Part shown: piece by piece, positions 11,334 through 24,652 of the stretch
How positions within the stretch are numbered: the stretch's first letter is position 1
Layout of the letters: each line of letters opens with the position of its first letter
Assembly (NCBI GenBank): GCA_002943765.1
Contig: PQWQ01000002.1
Span: 1,488,001 to 1,552,000 of the forward strand
Length of the DNA: 64,000 bases
Direction of reading: 5' to 3'
Source: Psoroptes ovis
Taxonomy: Eukaryota > Arthropoda > Arachnida > Sarcoptiformes > Psoroptidae
Made by a program: the position numbers and the translations under genes
Notes under the pieces: model-generated
What the model was told of the DNA's origin: nothing
The model's input: the letters and a program-made list of their open reading frames with translations, nothing else
The model's database searches: none

Positions 11334-14315
11334 GTAGGGGCAAAATTTTTAAATTTTTGAATATCAAAAAAATTTGTGGGAAATTATTTCACAAATTATG
11401 AATATTTAAGATGATCATTTCCCGAAAAAATTGATCATTGGTGGTCTTTTTCTTTTCGTTTTTGTGATGATTGTTTAGAATCTAAACTTTAGATTATAAT
11501 TTTTAAATAAATAAATAATTATAATTTTGATGTGAAATAATTACACACACACATCCATTATCATGTTTGAAATAATAACAATAATTCATTTTAATTGTCA
11601 AGAAAATTAAAAAAAGCAAACAAACAATCAAAAACAATAGATCATATGTCATTTCGTTTGGGAAATATATTCAATTAATGAAAACAATGATGGTATTTAA
11701 TGGCCATTTTTTGACATTTTCTCATTACTTCAATGTACACAATCGTCATTATTTCTGTTTTCTGTTTGATAGAAAAGAAGAAACGAAAAAAAAAAGAATA
11801 TCAAATTGACAAATCGACCATTTCATTTAAACACACTGCTGATGATGAACACTAATGATCATCATTATGGCAAATAAATGTGAAAAGAGAAAAAATACGA
11901 TAATGATAATTGGATTTTTTTCATCTTTCACATGATACGTTATACAACAATGGCATATGATAATTATTATTGATTATGTCATTTCGTTTCATCGTTGTTG
12001 ATCATAATCTTAATGATGATACTGATACTGATGATTATGATGATGATGATGATCGAGCATCTTCAGGATCGATGATAGTGACACATGACTAGAAATCGGA
12101 GTAAATTACATATAAAAAACAATAAGCATAGATTCGATGCAATTTTGAATGGAAATGTTGAATAAAAATTTTCAAATTTAATTTTAAATTACTTAAAATA
12201 ATGATAATAATAATAATAATAATGTTGATGATGATGATGATATTGATAATTTTGATTCTAATTGATATTTCCACTATTTATTCATTTATTTATTTAAGAG
12301 TATTTTCATGTCATTAGAAAGAATCAAATCATTTAAATAATTACATATTACCACCATCATTATCAATGATGATCAGTGATAATGGATTTGAAAGATTGAT
12401 ATGGATTGACGGAGATGATGTAGAAGAGAGAGAGAGAGCTCAAAGAATGGCCAATGAGGCTACAACGAGACTTTAGAGGGTAAATAGGGAAGTAATAATC
12501 ATCTTCATCATCATCGTCGTCATTATCATTATTATTATCATCTAAAATCTTGATGGTCATAAGTCATTAACTATTTACTATCAATGAATAAATTGATGAT
12601 GATGATGATGATGATTATGATATTACTTACATATATTGATTCTAATGAATTCAAATTAGTACTTTCTTATTTAAAGATATCATTGAAAGGTATCAAAGGT
12701 ACCTCTGACTTGACGAGCATACAAGAAAAAAAATAGGTGATTATTTGGTTAATTGGTGGTGATTTTTCTTTTTTTCGCTCATTTTCAGCCTTATCCCTCT
12801 TACAGTTTGCGATGCAAGGGAACCAACTCCTCCGTGATTTTTCTCGAAGAAAAAAAAAATTTTCGTAATGAATTTAAGAAGTTCAAAAGTCTTTACGAAG
12901 GGGTTATACATTACGAAAAACAGAGAAATAAAACACAATCATTTAACATAATGCCTAAATGTGCATCATTATGTAATTGAAAATTGAACGAAAAATCGCG
13001 AAACCTCAAAAAAAATCTCAAACAATAATCATTTAAATCATTCATCATTTGTTCAACCCCTTCTTAAATAATGAATATAATTCAAGATTTTCAATTTAAC
13101 ATTATCATTTCAAACAATTATCATCATTATATGGTTACATACAAACATAAATGATCACATTAACACACAATGAATATTAATGATCATGAAGATCATTATT
13201 ATCATTATTTGAAATAATTATTCTTATCACAAATAGTAATTATGATCGTCATAATAATTAATTGAATTTTCATTTTTCGTATGTGGATGTTTGATTATAA
13301 TTATCATTATTATTATTATTATTATTTAATTTCATTTCTTTAAATTTCATTAATTGTATTAAGAAACACTATTATCAATGATAAAAAGTCCAGATAATTT
13401 TCTATTCACTTTTATGATTATAATCATTCATTCATGTTTCATTTCTATTATTCACCATTAGTTATCAACAAAATATTTCCAAATATTCGATATTTTTCAA
13501 ATTTCCAATGATTTTTATGTAATTCTTTTAAATATTTTTTTTTGTACTTAATTGATAATAAAATTTTTAATTATTTTTTCAATTATCAATAACCGAAAAA
13601 AATCAAAAACAATAAAAAGACATGTAAATCATCATATGCATTTCTATTGCTTATCACACATGGATTAAACACATAGATTACATGGTTTTTTTCTCCTGAA
13701 AATTGATTACATTGATTCAATGAATCATTAAATAGTCAATGAATTTAAATGTAAATATATTTCACAATGGATTTACGAATTCAACCCTAAGAATAACAAT
13801 TTGTCTTCATTGGTTTATATGGCTTCTATGTCTATGCATTGTTTTTCCAAGTAAAATTTGGAAAAATTTATCATAGTTTAATCATGTTTTGTCTACATGA
13901 GATTATTATTATTATTATCATTTACTTCGGATGGCGGTAAATCGTATGGTTTTAAATCGCATGGTGTTTCTTTTTTTTTGTTTCATTTTTGTTCTTTGTT
14001 TAAATACCGACTAATGGCTTGATGGTGCTGTGGTGGCTGCGGCTGTGGCGGTTGGTTTTTGCCATAATTTTTTTTTTTGTATCTTTTCTTCTTTGATTCA
14101 CTCAATGTCCTTTATTCTCACATTTATATATCTGTATCTGATGTGTCTATATGGTGGTGAGTTAAAAATATCTGTTCTGGTTGTTGTTGGTTGTTGCTGT
14201 TATATATACCTAGAATGAGAAAAAAGCAAAAAAAAAGTACGAGGAGAGAAAATATTTAGCATTTTCACCATTGAATGAATGAATGAATGAATATGCACTT
14301 GATATAATTTTTTAG

Positions 14316-14366
14316 CGAACAAACACACACATGGCTCGAAATGTGCTGATCATCGTCAGAAATCCG
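14316..14366 (+). other. Candidate orphan exon (51 nt)
   Basis: TTTTTTAG acceptor-like sequence precedes and a strong GTGAGT donor follows. One frame reads MARNVLIIVRNP from an ATG at 14331, which could be a first coding exon. Another frame (two bases, then 16 codons, then one base) is phase-compatible with the candidate exon at 11262-11333. Without homology the frame cannot be chosen. Confidence 0.2.
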
Positions 14367-14438
14367 GTGAGTAAATTTTGAATTTTCTCAAAAATTTCTG
14401 CTGAAAAACGCTGGTCATTTCATAAACCCGTCAATTTT

Positions 14439-14513
14439 CAAGACGTACCGATACGTCAATCTCTGAAATTAAATAAAACTCAATAACCTGGCCGTAAAAA
14501 CGTAATTATACGT
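14439..14513. repeat. Two short GC-stem hairpins (GACGTA..TACGTC and ACGTA..TACGT)
   Basis: Positions 14442-14457 form a perfect 6-bp stem, GACGTA/TACGTC, around the loop CCGA. Positions 14500-14513 form a 5-bp stem, ACGTA/TACGT, around the loop ATTA. Related hairpins occur at 744-759 and 18967-18980. Confidence 0.45.
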
Positions 14514-17500
14514 CACCGGCTTTCAGATTTATAAATGTATTTCACTGTATGTAAACAAAATTCTATGAAATTTTAAAATAAATTTTCACTATGAAGATTT
14601 ACATTCTTCTATTCTTCAAATGAATGAATATTTTATATTTTCTATATAAATAATCATCAACAACATCAGCATCATCTTTGACAACAACAGCAACAACAAC
14701 AACACTGTTTTGATGTGTAATATTCAAAGATGTTTTTTGTTAATTTTGTTCAATTGAATTGAATTGAATTCGATTCATTCATTCGATTGTTCAGAATCAT
14801 CATCATCATCATCATCACATCTACTTACTATCAACATTTCTTGCTCGTATAAATTCCATTGAATTTTGAACGAATTTAAATTTTTTTTTTGCTTTCCCTC
14901 AAAACATTTCAATGTCTCCCGCTCTCCCTGGCTGTCTATCTGTCTATCTTTGTTTGATGATCGCTGTATTTGTTGTGTGATTTCCATACATACATCCACC
15001 ACCATTCAGTATCTTTCTATCTATCTGTCTGTCTGCATTTTTATATATTTGATTTGATATTTCGTCTAAAAGTATTTCGATTTATATATAATTCCATGTA
15101 TTTCTGTCAAAAAAAAAAATTTAAATCAAAATTTCGATGCTATGCACACAAATGATGCGGTTATTATTATCATTACAATTATATACAAAAACATAAATGA
15201 ACAAGCGTAAAACAAGCAACAGCAGTAAACAACAACGCAATACGACAAAATACCATTTCAATGGTAGTCTTAATAATAATAACAATATATCACCCCATTA
15301 CATCAGAACATAGTCGAAAAAATCGGCATCAGCATCATCCACGGCATAATCAACAGCATCAACATCATCTATCCGAAAAAGCTTCATAAACAATAACGGC
15401 GAATAATAATGAATTGAAATGAAATGAATAAAACATGTCTAAAATGTATTGAAAAGAATTTAGTATTTGGATATCTTCTTGAATATAATTCTTTAGTTTA
15501 GCATCCAAAGAATTATATATAAATCCATATATCTTGACTAAAACACATTTGAATGGAATATACATCGAAATAGATTCTGAAAAATTTTCTGAATTAAATG
15601 AAAGACATTGAAAATATACCCCGAATCACAAACTAGTGATGTACACACATTGAATTGAATTTTACCATTGATTATTATTATTATTATTACATTCAATTCA
15701 ACATCGATTGAACAGTAATAACAATATTCATATATAATCGTGTGTGTGTACAAGAATTAAATTCAAAAAAAAAAAAAATCGTCTCGTCTCGTCATTGTCT
15801 TCATTTTTTGTGTATATATTTTACGATTATTATCATTATTATTACTGTGCATAGTTTTATTTATTTATTTTGTTTTTTATTTTGGTTTCTATATGCCTAT
15901 ATTGGATGTGTATTAAAATAATGTATGCAGATGTGAATGTATGTATTTGATTTGATTTGATTTGTTGGTCCATGTTTTTCATTTTTTTATTTATATGTAT
16001 GTCTGATATATACGGTGTTTTGGCTGTATTTTATAAAATGTTTATTTATTCATGTATTTATTTAATTCATTTGTTTTGTTTGTTTGCTGTATGTATGTGT
16101 CTATGATTTTATCATCTTTAAGAATATATTCATATTTACATTCATATGTCTGTATAAATGTGATAACATTGTTGAATTTGTTTGGGTTAAAATTTTTTTT
16201 TTGTTCGTTTGTTTATTCGTTTGTTGGTTTGTGTTTATTTTATTCAAAAAAAAAATTTATTTAAAAATTCATTTTTTTTTCTCATTTCACATTCATTGAA
16301 GAATTCATTGAATTCAAATTTGAAATTATTCAAATTCAAAGAATTGTTTGATTCATAAAAATTCAAATAAATCAAATTCAATCCATGTATTTCCAGATTA
16401 AATTTGATTTAAAAATAAATATTTTTCAGATAGATTACGAATTAGTAATAGATTACAATTGAAAAAAAAATGAATTGAATTTGAATGATTGAATTTTTGA
16501 ATTTTGATTCTTCAATGTTACAATTATTATGATCATACTAAAAAGTAAATAACAATTATCATTTGTTGTTGTTTTAAAGTTTCAAGATTTAAGTTATTAG
16601 ATTCTTAAAGTTGTTTATCCAGTTTTTTAATCAGCTTTGGTTATTCAATCTGTGTTTTCAATTTCACCTGTCACCTTTTCACATTTATTTTCAATTTTCA
16701 AATCAAACAAACAAATAAAAAAAAATCAACCAAATGATAACAAGTGAGAAATTATTCATCGTTAATTCACCTTTGATTATATTGTATCATATACAAGTCG
16801 ACAAGACAAAATACAGCACCAAAACGAATAATAATATCTTGATTTAATCTTCAATTTAGATAAATTGAAGAAATAGAAATCAAATATATACCTCGTTTCA
16901 ATATACCATCATCATTAATTTATTCAAATTGAACAAAGTGAAAAATGAGAAACATTCTTTGAACTTTCATCAAAGAAATACCAAAAAAATTCTTCAAATC
17001 AAATCAAACAAGTAAATTTGATACATTTATTCAATTCAATTCGAATATTTCTTGTCATTTGCTTTATTGCTCCGGTAAAATTTTCAAATTAATATTCATT
17101 TGAAAAATTTACATTCAAATAATTAAATGAATATAAATTTTTTTCCTTAACTAATTATCATATCTCTAATGATAATGATCATGATGATATATCGATAATC
17201 ATGATAATGTTGATGATGATGATCATCATCATCATCATCGCTATTATATTATATAATCATCACTAAAAGAAAAAAAAAGAAACAAATAACAAACCATACA
17301 TATAACATTCATACAAATATTATCATTAACCTTGGAATATTTTAATTTTTTTTTATGAATATTTTTCTGTTCTGTTCTTCATTTCACTCTATTCTCTATG
17401 CATTCATTTGATCATTTATTCATTCATTCATTTGTACATTTTCTTTCTTTTTCTTTATTTCAAAATTCAAAAAACTCAAGAAATTCATTTCAAAAAAAAA

Positions 17501-18966
17501 AAAAAAATGAAATGAAAGAAAAAATGAATGAATATTTTATCAAGTCATTCATTCATTCATTTGTTCATTTTTTTTTGTACGTTCATTTGCGTTTACATGC
17601 ATGCATACAAACACACACACACCGACTTGAATCGCACACGAATCGTACAACAACAATCATACCACCGAAATTACTATGTGTTGTTCAAATCAAACCATGT
17701 TTTTCTTCTCCATAAACCATAGATACACCATACATATGATAAACAATGAGAAAACAAATATTTAAATATTTTCTTTTGCAACAGCAACAGTGGCAGATGA
17801 ATTTGAAATTGTGTTTTTGAATTTTTGAAAATTTGAAAATCAAATTTTTTTTTCTCAAATTTAAATTTTGAAAATGTTATAAATACAACATTACAACTGA
17901 ATAATATTTGAATAATCATAACAATAGCTTCAACAGCAACAGCAACAACGACAAGTTTATTTTACTGCTATTATTTGTTATTATTTAAAGCATTTTTATG
18001 AAAAATTTTCAAATTTTTGATTCGAAAATAAATTGAAACTGATTTTAAAATTTTAAAGCTAAATCATGATTGATTTTGATTGAATCTGAATCAAGAATCA
18101 AATTTTTGATCAAAATTAAATTTGAATTCAATAAATTTTTTGAACAAATAATAATTCTGAAATATTTCTCAAAATTCTCCTTATAAAACATCAGAAAAAA
18201 TCTAATGAAAATCAAAATTTTATCATAATAATAACCCCTCAGAATCAATAATTTGAATCTATTTGAATGATTGATTCATCATTTATCTATGATATAAAAT
18301 ATTTGTTTTCAAAATCAAACTTGTAAGTATATCGAATCAAATCATTCAAAGTTCATAATTATATCTCATTAAATAATTTTTGAAAATGCTCAATTTCCAT
18401 CTCCAAATTCCATCTCATTTCTGATTCGATGAAATAGAATTTCATGATTTTTTCAAAGAATATGCAAATGATGATCGATCAATAATTGTAATAATAACAA
18501 ATTGATCGTAATCATTGATTGTAATTTTGCCCTTTTTAAATTTCAACAAAAATATCTTGACATTTATATCATTTATTAAGATTTGTTTGTTCAAAAAAAA
18601 AAAAAAAAATTTCACAAACATTTGTTCTTTGAACAACACAAACAACAACATATCATTCAAATGGTCAAGGATATGTGCATTTTCATCATTTCTAATTTTA
18701 ATTTTCCTTAGAAAATCAATCAAATTTGAAATAAGAAAAATATTTTTATATTTTTTTCCTATCGAATTATGGCCATTTTCTATGGAAATCATACGAAATA
18801 AAATTCAAATTATTATTGAAATAATAATAATCATAATCATAATAATAATACGATTCAATTTTTCAAATTTTATTCACATTTTGCTACTGATTGGCTTTGT
18901 TTTTCTTTTTGTTGTTGTTGTTGAATGACAACAACAAAAACACTGGCAAATCGATCGCCGAGAAAA

Positions 18967-18980
18967 GCGTAGTATTACGC
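18967..18980. repeat. Short hairpin GCGTA-GTAT-TACGC
   Basis: A perfect 5-bp stem with a 4-base loop inside a GC-richer patch (about 18945-19060) of otherwise AT-rich DNA. It has the same layout as the hairpins near 14.45 kb and at 744-759, with G-C in place of A-T at the stem base. Confidence 0.4.
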
Positions 18981-20537
18981 ATTTTGATCAGTAGATCTTG
19001 CCACTGACGATCCTGGGCATCGTTTTGCTCATTGAGCCATCATTTTGACCGGCAATCTTGTTTGTTTATTCTAAAAATTATACAGAAATCAAACAAATCA
19101 ATTCGAGATCAATAACTGTGGGGTAAAAAAATGCATCAAATTCATGATGAATATCAATTTAAGAAATCAAATCAAGAATTTAAATCAAGAACAAAAAATT
19201 GAACTCCAAAAGAACATGAGAATAATTCAAAATTGAATTTGAATATTGAAAGAACGAGAGAGTAAGAGAATGAAATTATTATTATTATTATTATCATTGA
19301 TCATAATAATAATAATAATAAAAATGATTATAATGAATGATGATTACACCACACCTGAATGATTGACGCCTTTCATTTGTTTTATTATTATTATTATTAT
19401 TATTATCATCGTCATTATATTCAATAATAGATATTCATATTAAATTTATTGCTGTTGCTGTTGTTCTTGTTGTTGGTGAATGTTTTTTGGGCTGCATTGT
19501 CATTCAATTACAATCATGATAATAATAATATTGACAAAACCAATTATATTTCTATGAGAAAAAAAATGGAAAAAAAAGAATTTTCATTTTTATTTCTTCT
19601 TTCATCTTTTTCTAATATTTTCATCAATCAAAACATATATTTTGATTATTCTCAAATATAAAGTCATTTGTGTTTTTTTGTAAATAAATAAATAAATGTG
19701 TTTGAACATTGGTGAATTGAATCCATTTTGTTTTAGTACATTTTTCGTAGAAAAATTTCATTTTCTTTCTGTGAAAAGAGTATGAAACAGATTTCAGAAT
19801 ATGTATTTCAATAAGAACAAGTTGAATTGAAATTGAATTCATTGTTGAATATAAGAGTGCAAACGAGAGAGAGTGAGAGAGACACATCAATTGAATCAAA
19901 TCAAATAAAATGAATGAATGAATGAATGAAATGAAAAATTTCAAATATCAATCATTTTTTGTAAAGATATTTAATTTGATTTAGAACAGAATATATAATA
20001 ATAATAATAATCGATTAATAATTTAAATTATAATTTTAATTCTTTTCTTTTGTTTTAATTTTCGTCATGTTTAACAATAGAATTTTTGAAAATCATTTAT
20101 TGCACCGAACCAAAGATATAATAATTAATATTGGGTGATAGACATTTATGATTTCGTTCAAAAATTTTTGTTGGTTAAATAATAATTCATATACAACAAA
20201 CAGCAATCGATTCGTATTGAAAAATAAAAATGAATATAACAATATGTTACCATCAATTATTTGAATGTTTAATTAATTAATTAATCTGTGATTGTATAAT
20301 CATAAATCAATGTTATTCAAATATTTTATTGTGGAAAAAAAATATGCGAATTTCTTGAGATTGATCAAATGATTGGAATCGATTCTCAAGAATATTTTAA
20401 TCATAACCAAATATTGAAAATAAATCCAAATATAATTCATTTGAATCGAATTTATTTTTTTAAATTCGTTAATCAAGTATATAAATCAAAATATCCAAAT
20501 TATTAATGATCTCTTTTAAAATTGCACACGGACGGCA

Positions 20538-21437
20538 ATGTCCTTTAATAATTTTGGTAATCAATGCAGCGACAAAATAAATAATAATAATAATAATAAT
20601 ATCAACGATAATAATGGAAATATTAATAAAAAATATACAAATAATCATAATTATAACGCAAATTGTAACAATAATAATAATAATAATAACGATTATAATG
20701 AAATATCATCTACATCATCATCATCAGCCTCATCAACATTCAATTCATCAACGGCCACATCCTCCTCTTATTCATCATCATCTGCAGCCGTATCATCGAA
20801 TGATCGATATAATTATAATCAAATGCCTTCATCATCATCTACATCATCAGCATCATCATCATCATCATCATCCGGTGCATCTTACATCGATAATAATATT
20901 AATAATAAATCTAATAAGATGCGATCATCATCATCATATTATGAAGATGATGAATATAGACGAATGTATATACGGCCACCACCTAATCGTCATGCCTATG
21001 AAGCGTTATATATTGAACAAAATAATCATAAATATCGATCAAATATCGACAATAATTATCGATCATCTAAACATAATAATAATAATAATGATGTATATAA
21101 TCGATTACTATCATCGTCGTCATCATCATCTACTGCTTCATCTTCATCATCAACATCTTCACCGGCATCAAAAAAACCATTTTCAAACAGTTCCTCACCA
21201 TTTAAAAAATCATCAACTAATAATAATAACGATACGAATGATCGACATAATACGGCAAGCTCAAAATTTTCAATGTTTAACATTTCATTATTACCATCAT
21301 CAACATCTACATCATCATCATCATCATCATCATCGTCATCACAAGCAAAAACAAATAATTTATCATCAAATACATTGACGACGAATAATAAATCTTCAAA
21401 ATGGTCGACATCATTTTTATCGTTAACAAAAAGATAG
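20538..21437 (+). CDS. Ser/Asn-rich low-complexity protein, 299 codons
   Basis: An ATG at 20538 opens a 299-codon frame to a TAG at 21435-21437. It is mostly poly-Asn and poly-Ser encoded by AAT and TCA/TCG triplet runs. A central segment is more complex (YYEDDEYRRMYIRPPPN and RHAYEALYIEQNNHKYRSN, about residues 135-170), and short basic patches (ASKKPFSNSSSPFKKSS) follow. Several AATAAA signals occur within about 100 bp downstream (for example near 21520), as expected for a 3' exon. It may be a complete single-exon gene or the last exon of a larger one. A GGTAATC and a TGCAG near the start leave the 5' boundary open. The triplet runs also keep a second frame open (poly-His/Ile), so codon structure is weak evidence. 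Function unknown. Confidence 0.45.
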   Translation: MSFNNFGNQCSDKINNNNNNNINDNNGNINKKYTNNHNYNANCNNNNNNNNDYNEISSTSSSSASSTFNSSTATSSSYSSSSAAVSSNDRYNYNQMPSSSSTSSASSSSSSSGASYIDNNINNKSNKMRSSSSYYEDDEYRRMYIRPPPNRHAYEALYIEQNNHKYRSNIDNNYRSSKHNNNNNDVYNRLLSSSSSSSTASSSSSTSSPASKKPFSNSSSPFKKSSTNNNNDTNDRHNTASSKFSMFNISLLPSSTSTSSSSSSSSSSQAKTNNLSSNTLTTNNKSSKWSTSFLSLTKR

Positions 21438-21981
21438 CATTCGATAATTATCGATTGATTGATTGATTGATTTAATACCTAAAGATAAACTTTTTTTTCC
21501 AATTATCTGATATTGAAATAAAATAAATTATACATTTGATTGTGATTTATTATTATTATTATTATAATTATTATTGATTATAACCTCCAAATCTCGATAC
21601 ATCAAACACACTAAATGGCGCCCAGTTCATATTTGTATATGCATTATGTGTGTGAATGTATATTCAATGAATGTAAAAAAATCGAGAAAAACCAAATAAA
21701 ACAAAACATTCATCTTACATTTTTTTTTTCTATTAATAATTATATAAGTAAAATATGATTTCTTTTTCTTATTATGATTATTATTATTATTATTAATATT
21801 TTTAAAAGATCTCGTTTTATATTATGATTATTATTATTATTATATTTATAAGAGAAAATTTAAAAAAAAATATTGATTAAAAACGAATAAAATTAATTGA
21901 TAATGAATTCAAATGATTATTTCGAAAATGACTTTGAAATCTGTGCATTCATTTCTTCACTTTTCGATTACCATCGATGGA

Positions 21982-22395
21982 TTAAGTGTCGATCGAATAT
22001 CGTGCCTGATGGTACCACGAGCCGAGATTTTTTGATAATATTTTAATTGATTCACCACGTGCTTCATGAGGTTCAATTTTTCTTTTGATTTTCAAATTTG
22101 ACACAAACTTGACGATCTATTTGGCAAATTTTCATATTTTAAATATTTATGAATTTTTTTTTAATTGAAAAAATGATTTCAAATTGAAATCATTCATAAA
22201 TTCAAATATTTGAATTTGCTTTTAACTAATTAATAATTACAAAACCTTACGTTGAAGCACGCTTTTTTTGCATTGAAAGTAATTGTTTTCTTTTATACGC
22301 ATTATTAATGCGGCATTATAATCATTTATTCGTACAGTAATCAAAGAAAAAATGACGGCATTTTTCTTCAAGTTGATTGAAGAAAAATTTTGATT
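21982..22395 (-). pseudogene. Possible small two-exon gene or remnant
   Basis: On the minus strand, 22395-22246 is open for 50 codons (with RINDYNAALIMRIKENNYFQ and CKKSVLQRK), ending at AAG|GTTTTG. A 129-bp AT-rich intron-like segment ends in CAAATAG, and 22116-21982 then reads 44 codons to a stop (IVKFVSNLKIKRKIEPHE, then ARGESIKILSKNLGSWYHQ). The phase is conserved (0/0). The donor is poor, no ATG is found in frame at the 5' end, and I recognise no family. The amino-acid composition is more protein-like than random frames here. Treat it as a hypothesis. Confidence 0.22.
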
Positions 22396-24474
22396 TTACC
22401 ATCAAATTCAATTTATAATAATAATTATAATCATGATGATAATTATTATAATAATTATAATTTTAATCATGATTATAATTTTTTTTTAATTTTGTCGCCA
22501 AAATATAAATTTGAAATACAGAAAATCTTAGACACATATTCTTTGCATTTATAAATGTATGAATATTAATTCATACAACAGCAACATCAAAAGCATCATC
22601 ATCATTAACAGTAATAATAATTAAGAAGAATGAAAAGAAGAAGATAATCTCGATTAATAATTATTTTCAAAATGAAAATAGAAAATTCGTATATTCTTGT
22701 ATATAAACAACAGATTAAGTGTATTTTATAACCTTGGAATATATATCATAATAATCATCATCAAAAAAACAACAGCAACAACAACATCAACAACAACAAC
22801 AATAAGCATCCATATTTGTCGCCCAGACAATTATTATTATTATTGTAATAATCATTGTCATAGCTGTTTATAAATGTCTGATTATTCATTTATAAACCAT
22901 TATTATAACATTAAATCATCATCATCATCAACATCTTTTGTTGTTTGTCTTTCGTAAATGATTATTGTTGTTGTTGAAGAATTGATGATAATATTGAAGC
23001 GAAACAACGATAATCGACATAGACAACGGCATCTTGAAATGGGAACGTAGCAACGATGGTTGCCGTTATAATGAGAATTATTATTACTTTTATTATTATC
23101 ATCATTATAAATTTAACGAATAACAAATAATAATAACGATAAAAACTGTCTGTGTTTTTTAAAGAATCATATATCACACATAATGCACACACATACACAC
23201 AAACACATTAACATCTGTATTCATTATTTGTTCAAGAAAAAAAAACATATATAAAACCGGCGACGCTTATTTTATATATCGATATGTGTGCATTAAAAAT
23301 ACCATTGATAATAAACAAAATGGCATTGATAGTTGAAAATTTTTTAATGATTTTTCAAAAGAAAAAAAAACGAAAAAAAAATCATTCAGACAAAATCGTT
23401 TGAATTGACGATTTTGTTTTTTGATTGAAATTTGATTGAAAATTTTCTTTGAAAATTGAAATAAAATCTGCCGATTCATAATAGCGAGCCCGAATAGGAT
23501 AATAATGGCAATAAAATAATAATTCTTTAGGATTCTGCTATATTCTGTGAATTCTGTTTTGATTTTTTTTCAAAATTCATTTCAATCCATTTTATTGGAA
23601 TTTTCTGAGAATTTATTCTTTTTTTTTGAAAAATCTCAGACAATAATAAAAAAGAAAATATCAAATTCAAAGAATAAATTTTTCATTTTAATTTAAATTT
23701 ATATCTTAAAATTCTGTGAAATCCTATGAAATTGCCATTATTATCATCGCTATTATTATTATCAATGTGAATTTATCATAAAGTTTTTTTCTATGATATT
23801 TGTCGTTTGAAAATGGAGAAGAAATTTCAGATTTTTCATTTGAAACAAGACGCTTTTTGGTTTTTCGTTGTTCAACTTTATTCATAACAATTTCATGGGT
23901 AAAACTTTAACTCTTTGTCAACTTTTTATTTTCGAATTTTCTCCCTAATAAATCATTAATTAATATCGTAGAAATATAAAAAACAAATTAATTATTTCGA
24001 TTTTGACAAGTTATATAATAATAACCATAATGATTATAAATAATAATAGATACGTAAAAAAATGTATAAATCATTTTTTTGTCAGATTTTTTTTCAGTAT
24101 TTCATTGAAGTGCTGGAATCATGTGCAAAATCTTGAATCTATGTGTATTTTGAAGCATGAACATAGCCTTCATGACAAATCATTTGAAAATGATTCATTT
24201 TCAAATGGTTAAAATATCAAGAGTTGAATATAAGTTGAAGCACATTATAACCACAATGATTATGATTCAGTGGAAAATTTTACATAATACAAAAATGTGT
24301 GAAGAATTTTCAAGATGTTTCAAGTGTCAAAAATAAGAATTAAGATGAAATATGATATGAATGGATAAAGAAAAATAAAAACAAGAATTAATCAAAAATT
24401 ATTCAATAAATTTTTGATTAATTTTCAAGAAATATACAGAAATAAGTATCAACAGATGTGACATATGCACATTT

Positions 24475-24507
24475 GATATTTTGTATCATCAAATGATACA
24501 AAATATC
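24475..24507. repeat. Perfect 15-bp inverted repeat with 3-base loop
   Basis: GATATTTTGTATCAT (24475-24489), loop CAA, then its exact reverse complement (24493-24507). It can form a cruciform or an RNA hairpin on either strand. It is too short by itself for a typical pre-miRNA, and the flanks do not visibly extend the pairing. Confidence 0.7.
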
Positions 24508-24612
24508 CAAATTTTTTTTCGATTTTTGATACATTGTTGATTAATTGATTCATGAATTTGTTTTTTATTTGAAATTAATTATCATTTCTGAACTGAAATA
24601 TGTATTAATGAT

Positions 24613-24613
<1 letters not shown>

Positions 24614-24651
<38 letters not shown>
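24614..24651. repeat. 38-base poly-T tract
   Basis: An uninterrupted run of T. Read on the minus strand it is a long poly-A, which could be the tail of an old retrotransposed sequence, but the neighbouring DNA shows no recognisable SINE or LINE. Confidence 0.7.

Positions 24652-24652
<1 letters not shown>

Larger units (their letters stand above)
10244..20537. other. 10.3-kb gene-poor AT-rich region
   Basis: The region is dominated by AT-rich unique sequence with ATT, ATG, CAA and CATT microsatellites and poly-A/T runs. No long conserved ORF is visible. Features noted separately are possible orphan exons at 11262-11333 and 14316-14366, an isolated GC-rich patch at about 12780-12860, and short GC-stem hairpins at 14440-14457, 14500-14513 and 18967-18980. 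It could be intergenic or the introns of a gene whose other exons lie here and at 20.5 kb. The sequence alone does not decide this. Confidence 0.55.

Noticed and set aside
12741..12980. Overlapping plus and minus ORFs around the GC-rich patch at 12.8 kb
   Set aside because: Several frames are open in both directions, so no one frame can be preferred. Kept only as part of a finding.
17398..17722. 105-codon His/Ser/Phe-rich ORF
   Set aside because: Built from CATT repeats and homopolymers with no domain-like segment.
20614..21378. 254-codon His/Ile-rich frame overlapping the Ser/Asn-rich ORF
   Set aside because: Out-of-frame reading of the same AAT/TCA triplet runs. It has neither complex segments nor a better start.
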